39,792 bases of DNA from Clostridiales bacterium (GTDB lineage Bacteria > Bacillota > Clostridia > Oscillospirales > Oscillospiraceae): the NCBI GenBank assembly GCA_020860575.1, contig JAJBUB010000124.1, forward strand, positions 1 to 39,792, in the 5' to 3' direction. The notes beneath the pieces were generated by a model. It ran no database searches. It was not told where the DNA came from and worked only from the letters and a program-made list of their open reading frames with translations. Positions 7,031 to 16,100 of this stretch are shown here, in pieces. The position numbers and the translations under genes were made by a program. Positions within the stretch are counted from its first letter, which is position 1. Each line of letters begins with the position of its first letter.

Positions 7031-7524
7031 CACAGCTCCATCCCTTCCAGGGGGGCAAAGAGGATATAGCCCTCCTCCTCGAAGATGCCCCGGACGAAGT
7101 CGGGTACGTCCGGGATGAGGTAACGCTTTTCTCCCTGCACCACATAGATGTCCTGGGCGGGGTACTCCAGAATGTCCACGACCTTGCCCAGCGTCTCTCC
7201 CGTCTCTGCGTGCCGGGCCTCCAGGCCGATGAGGTCCACCACAAAGTGGACGCCCTCGGCCAGCTCGAACTGCGCCCGCTCCGCCTGGACGACCTTGCCC
7301 TTCAGGGGCAGAGCGGTGTCGATGGAGTCCACCCCCTCCAGGGTCAGCAGCACAAAGGCGCCGTGGAGACGGCTGTGGAGAACGCGAAAGGGCCTGCCGC
7401 CCACAAAAAGCTGCTCCAGCTGGCACAGGTCCTCCGGCTCATCGCACCAGGATTCCACCTTTACCTCGCCCCGGACGCCGTGGGTGTTGACGATTTTCCC
7501 GACCTCCAGATAGGAGTCCTTCAT
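7030..7524 (-). CDS. rimM: Ribosome maturation factor RimM
   Basis: 164 residues. The N-terminal RimM barrel begins YLEVGKIVNTHGVRGEVKV, a strong signature. The C-terminal PRC-barrel part is VVDLIGLEA...ETLGKVVDILEYPAQDIYVV and KRYLIPDVPDFV. RimM assists maturation of the 30S head domain through protein S19, fitting its place beside rpsP and trmD. A GAGGGG motif nine to ten bases upstream supports the ATG at 7524. A terminator-like hairpin lies in the 86-base gap between khpA and this gene, so its expression may be partly attenuated. Confidence 0.96.
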   Translation of the reverse strand: MKDSYLEVGKIVNTHGVRGEVKVESWCDEPEDLCQLEQLFVGGRPFRVLHSRLHGAFVLLTLEGVDSIDTALPLKGKVVQAERAQFELAEGVHFVVDLIGLEARHAETGETLGKVVDILEYPAQDIYVVQGEKRYLIPDVPDFVRGIFEEEGYILFAPLEGMEL

Positions 7525-7550
7525 ATGAATATCCCCTCTCTACATAACGA

Positions 7551-7582
7551 CAAAACGCAGAGTGCGTGAAAACACCCTGCGT
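7551..7582 (-). terminator. Attenuator-like hairpin between khpA and rimM
   Basis: On the minus strand ACGCAGGGTG (complement of 7573-7582) pairs with CACTCTGCGT (complement of 7555-7564), ten positions with one mismatch, followed by TTTTG. A second small stem, TGAGGC (7593-7598) with GCCTCA (7604-7609), lies just upstream in transcription. The short T run suggests partial termination inside the operon, reducing rimM-trmD relative to ffh-rpsP-khpA. Confidence 0.5.
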
Positions 7583-7610
7583 CCTTGCCAACTGAGGCGG
7601 TTTGCCTCAC

Positions 7611-7844
7611 TCAGTCGTCCATGATCTCCACAGAGACTCTGGTGCCCCTCCGCTGGGCCAGGGAGCGCACGATGGTGCGCAGCTCCTTGGCGATCCGGCC
7701 CTGACGGCCGATGACCTTGCCCATATCCTCCGGAGCGACCCGCAGTTCCAGGACCACCTCGCCGTCGCAGCTGACCTCGTTGACCTGGACGGCGTCCGGG
7801 TTGTCCACAAGGTTTTTGGCGACGTAAGCCAAGAGTTCTTTCAT
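7611..7844 (-). CDS. khpA: KH-domain RNA-binding protein KhpA (YlqC)
   Basis: 77 residues forming one KH domain: MKELLAYVAKNLVDNPDAV, then VVLELRVAPEDMGKVIGRQGR with the GxxG loop as GRQG, then IAKELRTIVRSLA. KhpA partners with KhpB/Jag in Firmicutes to bind many RNAs and influence cell elongation and division. The ATG at 7844 was chosen because GAGAGGAG lies nine to ten bases upstream and the conserved domain begins there; the frame stays open upstream but encodes nothing conserved. It sits in its classic place between rpsP and rimM. Confidence 0.93.
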   Translation of the reverse strand: MKELLAYVAKNLVDNPDAVQVNEVSCDGEVVLELRVAPEDMGKVIGRQGRIAKELRTIVRSLAQRRGTRVSVEIMDD

Positions 7845-7866
7845 GAATGTTGCTCCTCTCAGGGGA

Positions 7867-8106
7867 TCACAGCACGCCGGCGTTCTTAAACAGACGCTTG
7901 ACGGTGTCGGTGGGCTGAGCACCGGTCTTGATCCAGGCCTGAGCGCGCTCTGCATCCACCTTGACCTCGGCGGGCTCCTTCAGGGGGTCATAGGTGCCCA
8001 GCTGCTCGATGAAGCGGCCGTCACGGGGATAGCGGGAGTCGGCCACCACGATACGATAGAAGGGAGCCTTCTTTGCGCCCATGCGGCGCAGTCTGATTTT
8101 AACCAT
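7867..8106 (-). CDS. rpsP: 30S ribosomal protein S16
   Basis: 79 residues, full length for bS16. It begins [25 protein letters not shown] and continues with [16 protein letters not shown], all family hallmarks. S16 binds the 5' domain of 16S rRNA during early 30S assembly. GGAGGTGA about seven bases upstream supports the start. The gene sits between ffh and khpA as in Bacillus. Confidence 0.98.
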   Translation of the reverse strand: MVKIRLRRMGAKKAPFYRIVVADSRYPRDGRFIEQLGTYDPLKEPAEVKVDAERAQAWIKTGAQPTDTVKRLFKNAGVL

Positions 8107-8165
8107 TTATCATTCACCTCCAAATGAATTCATCTTGATTTATGAATAACGCCGTAGGGCGTGAT

Positions 8166-9608
8166 TCAGCGTTTTTTCTTTTTCCGCTTGTTGCTTTTCC
8201 GCTGCCGCTTGGGGCCTGCGGTGCGCATCTGGCTGATGGCCTGCATGGTCTCCGGGTCGTCCATTCCGGGCATCCCCTTCATCTGCTGGAGCAGCCTGCG
8301 CATCCCCTTGGGTACCTTGCCCCCGGACATCTGCTTCGTGAGCTTCTGCATCATCTCATACTGCTGGATGAGCTTGTTCACGTCGGAGACCTGTACACCT
8401 GCACCGGCGGCGATCCGCTTCCGGCGGCTGGCGTTGAGGATGGAGGGGGTCTCCCGCTCCTTGGGGGTCATGGAGAGGATGATGGCCTGGAGCCGGTCCA
8501 GCTCCCGCTCGTCCAGCTTGGACTCGTCGATCTGGGCGGCGTTGACACCGGGCATCATGCCCAGAATGTCCTTCATGGAGCCCATCTTTCGGACCTCCAA
8601 CAGCTGGTCGTAGTAGTCCTGGAGGGTGAACCGGTTCTTCCGGATACGCTCCTCCATCTCCTGGGCCTTTTTCTCGTCCAGGTTGTTCTGGGCCTTTTCG
8701 ATGAGGGAGAGCACATCGCCCATGCCCAGGATACGGCTGGCCATCCGGTCGGGGTAGAACACCTCCACCGCGTCCAGCTTCTCGCCCACGCCCACGAATT
8801 TGATGGGCTTGCCGGTGGTGGCCTTGATGGAGAGGGCAGCGCCGCCCCGGGCGTCGCCGTCCAGCTTGGTGAGCATGACGCCGGTGAGGTCCAGCGCCTG
8901 GTCGAAGGCCACGGCGGCGTTCACCGCGTCCTGGCCGATCATGGCGTCCACCACCAGCATGATCTCGTTCGGCTGTACGGCGGCCTTGATGTTTTGCAGC
9001 TCCGCCATCAGCTTTTCGTCCACATGGAGCCGACCGGCGGTATCCAGAAAGACGATGTCGTTGGAGTGCTGTCTGGCGTGGTCGATGGCGGCCTTCGCAA
9101 TGTCCACCGGGTCGATCTGGCCCATCTGGAACACGGGGACGCCCACCTGCTCGCCCACGACCTCCAGCTGCTTGATGGCGGCGGGACGGTATACGTCGCA
9201 GGCTACCAGGAGGGGCCGACGGCCCTTCCGCTTGAGCATCCCCGCCAGCTTGGCGGCGTTGGTGGTCTTACCTGCGCCCTGGAGACCCACCATCATGACC
9301 ACGGTGGGGCCGTCCTTGGAGAAGTTCAGGCCGACTGCCTCGCCTCCCATCAGGGAGATCAGCTCCTCGTTGACGATCTTGACCACCATCTGGCCGGGTG
9401 TGAGGGACTCCATCACGTCGGCGCCGATGGCCCGCTCCGTGCAGGTCTTGACAAAGTCCTTGACCACCTTGTAGCTGACGTCGGCCTCCAGCAGCGCCAG
9501 GCGGATCTCCCGCATGGCCTCCCGGACGTCGGCCTCGGTCAGACTGCCCTTGCCCCGGAGGCGGTTAAATACACTGTTCAGCTTTTCTGTCAAGCCTTCA
9601 AATGCCAT
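8166..9608 (-). CDS. ffh: Signal recognition particle protein Ffh (SRP54)
   Basis: 480 residues, somewhat longer than the usual 440-450 because of a basic C-terminal tail (KRQRKSNKRKKKKR). An N-domain four-helix bundle comes first, then the G-domain with GLQGAGKTTNAAKLA, DVYRPAAIKQL, DTAGRLHVD and TKLDGDARGGAALS. The methionine-rich M-domain (residues about 300-460) includes SILNASRRKRIAAGAG, which contacts SRP RNA, and GKVPKGMRRLLQQMKGMPGM. It delivers ribosomes making membrane or secreted proteins to FtsY. ylxM ends one base before the ffh start. The SRP RNA gene is not visible here. Confidence 0.98.
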   Translation of the reverse strand: MAFEGLTEKLNSVFNRLRGKGSLTEADVREAMREIRLALLEADVSYKVVKDFVKTCTERAIGADVMESLTPGQMVVKIVNEELISLMGGEAVGLNFSKDGPTVVMMVGLQGAGKTTNAAKLAGMLKRKGRRPLLVACDVYRPAAIKQLEVVGEQVGVPVFQMGQIDPVDIAKAAIDHARQHSNDIVFLDTAGRLHVDEKLMAELQNIKAAVQPNEIMLVVDAMIGQDAVNAAVAFDQALDLTGVMLTKLDGDARGGAALSIKATTGKPIKFVGVGEKLDAVEVFYPDRMASRILGMGDVLSLIEKAQNNLDEKKAQEMEERIRKNRFTLQDYYDQLLEVRKMGSMKDILGMMPGVNAAQIDESKLDERELDRLQAIILSMTPKERETPSILNASRRKRIAAGAGVQVSDVNKLIQQYEMMQKLTKQMSGGKVPKGMRRLLQQMKGMPGMDDPETMQAISQMRTAGPKRQRKSNKRKKKKR

Positions 9609-9609
9609 A

Positions 9610-9975
9610 TTACTCCTCCAGACCGGACAGCCGCTCCCGGATCGCCTCCGTCAGCTCTGACACCTTCGGGTCCCTGTATCGGGTCCGATTCCACTCATCC
9701 AGCTGATCGGTCAGCTGGCCGATCTCCTCCAGAGCCGAACGGACCTCCAGAAAACGGGCCACAATGCCGGTCTTTTCCTCAAACTCGTTCATGGTTGCCT
9801 CCGCCCGGACGATCACGTCCCGGACGCCCTGGCGGGTGATGCCGTAGTTCTCCGCAATTTCCGCCAGAGACAGATCCTCGTTGTAGTAGAGATCGTAAAA
9901 CTCCCTCTGCCGTTCTGTCAGGAGATCGCCGTAGAAATCGTGCAGCATCGTCATGTGAAATGCCTGATCTTTCAT
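9610..9975 (-). CDS. ylxM: YlxM/p13-like helix-turn-helix protein
   Basis: 121 residues. The motif LLTERQREFYDLYYNEDLSLAEIAENYGITRQGVRDVI is the sigma region 4-like helix-turn-helix of the YlxM family, followed by a coiled-coil-like C-terminus. The ATG at 9975 has GGGAGG eight bases upstream; a TTG at 10008 in the same frame lies in the loop of the leader hairpin and lacks an RBS. YlxM almost always precedes ffh and is thought to act with the SRP, though its mechanism is unclear. It is the first gene of this operon. Confidence 0.93.
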   Translation of the reverse strand: MKDQAFHMTMLHDFYGDLLTERQREFYDLYYNEDLSLAEIAENYGITRQGVRDVIVRAEATMNEFEEKTGIVARFLEVRSALEEIGQLTDQLDEWNRTRYRDPKVSELTEAIRERLSGLEE

Positions 9976-9992
9976 GGTCGCCTCCCGGATCT

Positions 9993-10020
9993 GCTTGTAA
10001 AGGAACAACGCTTTACAAGC
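9993..10020 (-). promoter_or_regulatory. Perfect inverted repeat at the predicted mRNA 5' end of the ylxM-ffh operon
   Basis: GCTTGTAAAG (9993-10002) and CTTTACAAGC (10011-10020) are perfect 10-base complements with an eight-base loop. The transcription start predicted from the promoter at 10025-10053 falls at about 10018, so the mRNA would begin with this stem-loop. It may stabilise the transcript or, as DNA, be a repressor operator covering +1. Confidence 0.65.
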
Positions 10021-10024
10021 GGAT

Positions 10025-10053
10025 ACTATACACTATTTCGTTTCTCCTGTCAA
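10025..10053 (-). promoter_or_regulatory. SigA promoter of the ylxM-ffh-rpsP-khpA-rimM-trmD operon
   Basis: Read on the minus strand: TTGACA (10053-10048), a 17-base spacer, TATAGT (10030-10025). This is nearly perfect consensus and lies about 50 bases upstream of the ylxM start. Confidence 0.9.
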
Positions 10054-10159
10054 GGGTCAGCATCAAAATTTCTGAGGTATTTCCCCTCGCTTTTCGGGAA
10101 AACTGAGCAAAGGAATGGAAAGATGCCGTCACTCTACGGCGTTTCACAGGAGGGACACT

Positions 10160-13100
10160 ATGAACGATCAAGAACTGCGCCGGGACGGAAGGGAGGAGGC
10201 GTCCTCCTGGATGACCCGGGGGACCCTTTCCGGGCGTCTCTTAGCCCGCCAAATCAGGGACGACCTTGCGGCGCTGGAGGCCGTCTGCCGCCGCCTGGAG
10301 ACGGCGGAGGGAGGAGAGCCTGCCCGGGCCTGGCTGCTGGACAACCGCTATCTGGCCCGGCAGACCGCGGAGCTGCGGCGGACGGTGGGCCGAAAGAAGC
10401 TCCCCGCCCTTCAACGGGAGGAGCGGCAGCTGCGCCTGCTCCGGGTGGGAGAGATGTTGGCCGGGCTGACCCCTCTGGATCGGGAGAGTTTGACCGCCTT
10501 CCTCTCCGGTATTCAGGAGGTGGAGCCACTGACGGAGAGGGAGCTTGCCCTGCTGCCTCAGGCGCTGGGGGCGGGTCTGCTCCACAGTCTTCGCAGCTGT
10601 GCAGAGCAGCTGGAGGAGCTGATATGCCGGGGAGAACCCACAGACGCAATGGAATGTCCCCTCCGGGACCTGGTCGCCTCCCTCCGGGCGCTGCATCAGG
10701 GGGAGCTGGTGCCGGAGCCGGAATCGCTGAGCGTGGTGGACGGCATCTTTCGTCAGGACCCCTCCGGCGTCTATCCCAAAATGACAGAGGACAGCCGATG
10801 CGCCTACCGGTCTGCCCTCTGCCGCCTGGCCGGAAAACGGGGCATGAGCGAGACGGCCTGCGCCCAGCAGCTGCTGGACCTGGCACGTCAGGGAACGGAG
10901 CGGGGGAACCATATCGGCGCCTATCTGTTCCCACAGGAGGAGGAGCAGCGGCGGGAGCGGGTCAGGGCAGGCTGGTATATCGGCGGGGTACTGGCCGTCA
11001 CCACTGCCCTGGCCCTTGGACTGGATATGATTCTGGGAGTGTGGTGGGCAGCTCTGCTGCTCTGGCTGCCTGTCTCCGAACTGGTGAAAAACGGGGCGGA
11101 TTTCCTGCTCCTGCGCCTGGTCCCGCCCAGAACGGTGTTTCGGATGGAGCTGCGCCACGGCGTCCCCAGAGAGGGCCGCACCCTCTGCGTCATTGCCGCC
11201 TTACTCACAGGAGAGACGGCGGTGGACGAGCTGCTCCAAAAGCTGGAGCGCTACGCCCTGGCCAACCGCACCGCCGGAGAACAGGTGACCTACGGCCTGT
11301 TGGCCGACCTGCCTGACCGGGAGCGTCCCATGGACGATGGTGACAGAGCGTTGGTTGCCCGGGCAGCGGCAGGGGTAGAGACGCTGAACCGACGGTATCA
11401 GGGGCAGTTCTGCCTCCTGTTCCGGGAGCCGGTGCTGGAGGAGCGGGAGAACCGCTATCGTGGCCGGGAGCGCAAGCGGGGAGCCGTGCTGGATGCGGTC
11501 CGCTTTCTCCGGGGGCGGCGATGCGAGTTAAAGCTGCTGGCAGGCCAGCGGGAACGGCTCACGGCGGTCCAATACCTGTTGGTGCTGGACAGTGACACGG
11601 TACTGACCATGGAGGCGGTGAACGAGCTGGTAGGCGCTGCGCTCCACCCTCTGAACATTCCCCGCATCGACCGGGAGCGGCGGATCGTGACGGCGGGCTA
11701 CGGTATTTTGCAGCCCCGGGTAGAGACGGAGCTTTTACCCCGCCCCGCCAGCGTCTTTGCCCGCCTGTTCGGCGGCCTGGCGGGACTGGACCCCTACGGC
11801 GGGGCGGTCAGCGACCTATATCACGACCTCTTTGACCAGGCCAGCTTTCTGGGCAAGGGTCTGCTCTATGTGGAGGCATTTGGTATCTGCATGGACGGTC
11901 GGTTTCCCAGAGGGCAAATCCTATCTCATGATTTGCTGGAGGGAAGCTATCTCCGAACCGGCTGGGTCAGCTGCACGGAGCTGATGGACTCTTTCCCGGA
12001 GAGCGTCCGGCCCTGGCTGGAGCGGAGTCACCGCTGGATACGGGGGGACTGGCAGCTCTTGAGCTGGCTGGGCCGCCGGGTGAAAAATGAGACGGGAGAG
12101 TGGGAGGAAAATCCCATCACCCCTGTGGCAAAATGGAAGCTGGCGGACAACTTGCGCCGCTCTCTGGTGCCTCTTGCCACGCTTCTGTCTCTGCTGCTGG
12201 GGCTGTTTTTTGGAGAACGGCTGTTCTTCTGGCTAACCGCAGTCGCTTTGATTTCCCTCGCCACACGTCCCCTGACGGCTGTGGCCGACCTGCTTTGGCG
12301 GCGGGGGAGAGGCGGCTTTCGCCGGTACCATTCCGGCGTCTACTCCGGCGTCTCCGGGGAGCTGCTCCGCACGGCAGCCCAGCTTCTGCTCCTGCCGGTG
12401 CAGGGCTGGACAGCCCTCTCCGCCGTCATTTTAGCCCTCTGGCGCTCCTATGTCAGCCGCCGTCATCTGCTGGACTGGGTGACCAGCGATCAGAGCGGCA
12501 GCCGGAACCCCGGCCCTGTCCGCTGGCTGCTCCGGTTCTGGCCTGCGGAGGCAGCCGGACTGGCGGCATTGACCTCTGGCACGTTGTCCGGCTGGATTTT
12601 GGGAATTGCCTGGCTGGTCTCGCCCCTCCTGTTTGCCCGGTGGAGCCAGCCGACCAAAGAGGCGGCGCCTCTTTCGGAGAAGGACAGGGCCTTTCTGCTC
12701 CACGAGGGAGCGCTCATCTGGCGGTACTTCGACCAATGGCTTCGACCGGAGTACCACTGGCTCATCCCGGACAACGTCCAGGCCCTGCCGGATACCGGGG
12801 CGGCGCTGCGCACATCTCCCACCAATCTGGGCCTTGCCCTGCTCGCCTGTCTGGCCGCCGTCGATCTGGGGCTGACCTCATCCCGGCGGGCGCTGGAGCT
12901 GACGGAGCGTCAGCTGACCGCCCTGGAGCACCTGGAGCGCTGGCACGGTCATTTCTACAACTGGTACGACATCAGGACGGCAACGCCCCTCTCTCCCCGG
13001 TATGTCTCCACCGTGGACAGCGGCAACCTCTGCGCCGACCTCATCGCCCTGGAGGCGGGACTGCGGGAGCTGGGCCGCCCGGACCTGGCGGACCGGGCGG

Positions 13101-16100
13101 CAGTGCTGGCAGGGGAGATGGATTTCTCCCTGCTGTTCGATGCCCGGTGCGGCCTGTTCTTCATCGGCTACAGCGAGGAGAGCAGGACCTATGATCGGGG
13201 CCACTACGATCTGATGGCCAGCGAAGCCCGGCTCACCAGCTATCTGGCGGTGGCCCGGGGAGACGTGCCACCCCGGCACTGGCGGCGTCTGTCCCGGGCA
13301 GTGGCCCGGGCGGACGGCTACACCGGCATGGTTTCCTGGTCGGGGACTATGTTTGAATATCTCATGCCTCAGCTTCTGCTGCCCTGTTGCCAGGACTCCC
13401 TTCTTGCTGAGACGCTGACCTTCTGCGTGGACCAGCAACGGCGCTTCGCCCGGCGGCACGGTATTCCCTGGGGGGTCTCGGAGTCCGCCTTTTACGCCCT
13501 GGACGGGGCGCAGGTCTACCAGTATAAGGCCCACGGCGTCCCGGTGCTGGGCCTGTGCCGCAGCAGACCGGGGGAGCTGGTGACGGCCCCCTATGCCGCC
13601 TTCCTGGCCCTGATGGTAGAACCACGGCAGGCGACCGCCGATCTCCGCCGCTTCTGGGCGCTGGGGGCGGAGGGACGGTACGGGCTCTACGAGGCCCTGG
13701 ACTATACCGCATCCAGAGGGGGAACGAGAAACAGCCCCCTGATGGTGCAGAGCTGGATGGCCCACCATCTGGGGATGAGCCTGCTGGCTATCGACAACAC
13801 TCTGAAGGGCGGCCCTATGGTGCGGCGCTTCTTTCAGGATGCGCGGATGGCTTCTGCCCGGGAGCTGCTCCAGGAGCGCATCCCGGTGGGAGCGGAGCCG
13901 GTGCGCCGCCCGGTCTGGGAGGAGCATCATACCGGCCCTCGCCGGATATCTCGCCCCTGGAGCCGCAGAGGGAGCGGTCTGGAGCAGAGCGACCCGGTCT
14001 GGGGCCTGCTGTCCAACGGAGGATATACCGTCCTGCTGTCAGCGGGGGGACGGGGAGCCAGCCGCTCCGGGGAGAGTACCCTCCTGCACCCGGAGGGGGT
14101 TCAGGTACAGGTGGAGACGGAAAAAGGTGTTCTGACCGCCTTTCCCCGGACCTCCGGGGACAGGGGACTGACCTGGAGCTTCCGGGCGGGGACGGCGGAG
14201 CTGCAATTGCAGGCCGAAGGCTTCACCGTCACCCAGAGGGTGATGGTAGACCGCCTCCGCAACGGAGAGGGCCGCACCGTCACCCTGACTGCCCGGCAGA
14301 GCGCAGCGGGGACGCTGAAGCTTCTGCTCCGCCCGGTGCTGGACCACTGGGACAGCTACGCCGCCCACCCCGCTTTCTCCCGGATGTGCGTGGAGAGCAG
14401 GTATATCGGCGCCGGCGTCCAATTCGCCCGCCGGGAGGGCCGGGGAGCGCCCCAGCCGACCCTTACCGTCCTGTGGGACAGGCCGGAGGCGGGCTGGACG
14501 ACCAACCGGGAGCGGTATCTTACCGCCGGGACACTGGCCCATAACGTCCGGGAGGGGACGGTGCTGGACCCCTGTCTCGCCCTGGAACTGCCCTTTGACC
14601 TCCGGGCGGGGGAGACGGTATCCCTCCGGCTGGCTGTCGCGGCGGGGGACCGGGAGGACAGCCTGCTCACCGCCCAGGGCATCCTCGCCCTCCGTCGGCC
14701 CACTCCGTCGCCTCTGCTGGACCGGCTGGGGCAGGAGATGGAACGGGAGTCGGTCATTGCGGCCTTTGTGCTTCTCTCACGGCTTCAATCCCCCGGCCCC
14801 CTGGGCCGGGAGGGGAGCGTGGAGGGTCAGCAGTCCCTCTGGCCCTTCGGCATCTCCGGGGACCTCCCCATCGTCACCTGTCTGGTGCAGGAGAACACCC
14901 CGGAGCCGGGGCTGACCCTGATCGCCCAGCACCGGATGCTCTCCCGGCTGGGGTATGCTTTCGACTTGGCGCTGCTGCTGGCGGAGTCGGGGGATTACCG
15001 GGAGCCGCTGAAAAATCAGGTCAGCCGCTGCCTGGAGGAAACCGGAAACCGTCTGGGGCAAAAGGGCGGGATACACCTGATCTCCGGTCCGGCAGAGCGT
15101 TGGAAATCTATCCTGGGCATGGCCCATCTCAACCTCCGCCCAGGGGACCGGCTGACCCAGCCGGAGCATTTTACCGGCTGCCCTGCCCGCTGGGAGCGGC
15201 CGACCGCACCGGCACAGCTGCCCCGCTGTCACTGGGAGGAGCAGACCTTTATCCTGGAGACCGGCGGCGGGCTGCCGCCCCTGCGGTGGAGCCATCCCCT
15301 GGTCAGTGACCGGTTCGGCTGGCGCGGCGACGAGGCGGGGACCGGCCATCTCTGGTATCGAAACGCCCAGATGGGCCAGCTCACCTCCTGGCAAAACGAC
15401 CCCATCGCCACTACAGGCCCGGAGGACATCCTACTCGCCTGGTCGGGAGGTGGAGCCTCTCTCTTTGCCCGGCGGGACGGGCGGAATACGGTCGTCACCT
15501 ACGGCCCCGGGTATGCCGTCTGGCAGAAGAAGCTGGAGGGGCTTACCACAACCGTCACCGCTTTCATCCCCCCGGAGACAGCCCAGCGGCTTTTTCTGGT
15601 GGAGACGGAGGGGGCCGGTCCGGAAGACCGGCTGATCTGGCGTTTCACCCCCAAGCTGTCCCATCGGGACAGCCAGATGCCCTGGGTGCAGGTATCCGAG
15701 AGAGAGGATTGTCTTCGGCTGACCAATCCGGCGGGGACCATGCCGGGGCAGGTCCTCCTGCTCTCCGCTCAGCCCGGCTTTGTCGGCTGGCGCTGGTCGG
15801 AAGGCGTGCTGGAGCTGACCCTTCCCGCAGACCGAGCCGTTGTGCTGTCTGCGGGGATGGAGGGGGACAGGATGCTGCCCTCCCTGTCGCCCGACGCTGT
15901 CCGACAGGCACTGGAACAGACAAAAGCCTGGTGGCTAAAAAAGACCGCCGCCTTGACAGTACGCACCCCGGAGCCTGCTCTGAATCACTATCTGTCCTTC
16001 TGGGGCCCCTATCAGGTGTTGGCGGGGCGGCTCTACGGGAGAAACGGCCTCTACCAGTGCGGCTGGGCCTATGGCTTCCGTGAACAGATTCAGGACGCAC

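Noticed and set aside
6266-7426. 386-codon minus-strand frame as an N-terminally extended TrmD
   Set aside because: The first 130 codons are out-of-frame rimM; the conserved TrmD start MFQIDIMTLFPE is at 7030, coupled to the rimM stop.
8142-9839. 565-codon open frame on the plus strand opposite ffh, and similar long antisense frames at 1887-3365, 28332-30191 and 30912-32660 (minus)
   Set aside because: They lie entirely opposite very conserved genes, have low-complexity His/Leu/Gly/Pro-rich translations, and arise because stop codons are rare in the antisense frames of GC-rich genes.
10115-10159. Upstream ATG for the giant glucan synthase gene
   Set aside because: It has no ribosome binding site and spans a small hairpin; the ATG at 10160 has a strong CAGGAGGG at good distance.
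9976-10159. SRP RNA (ffs) gene near ffh
   Set aside because: No sequence resembling the SRP RNA tip (GGAA tetraloop with the conserved internal loop) was found in this interval.
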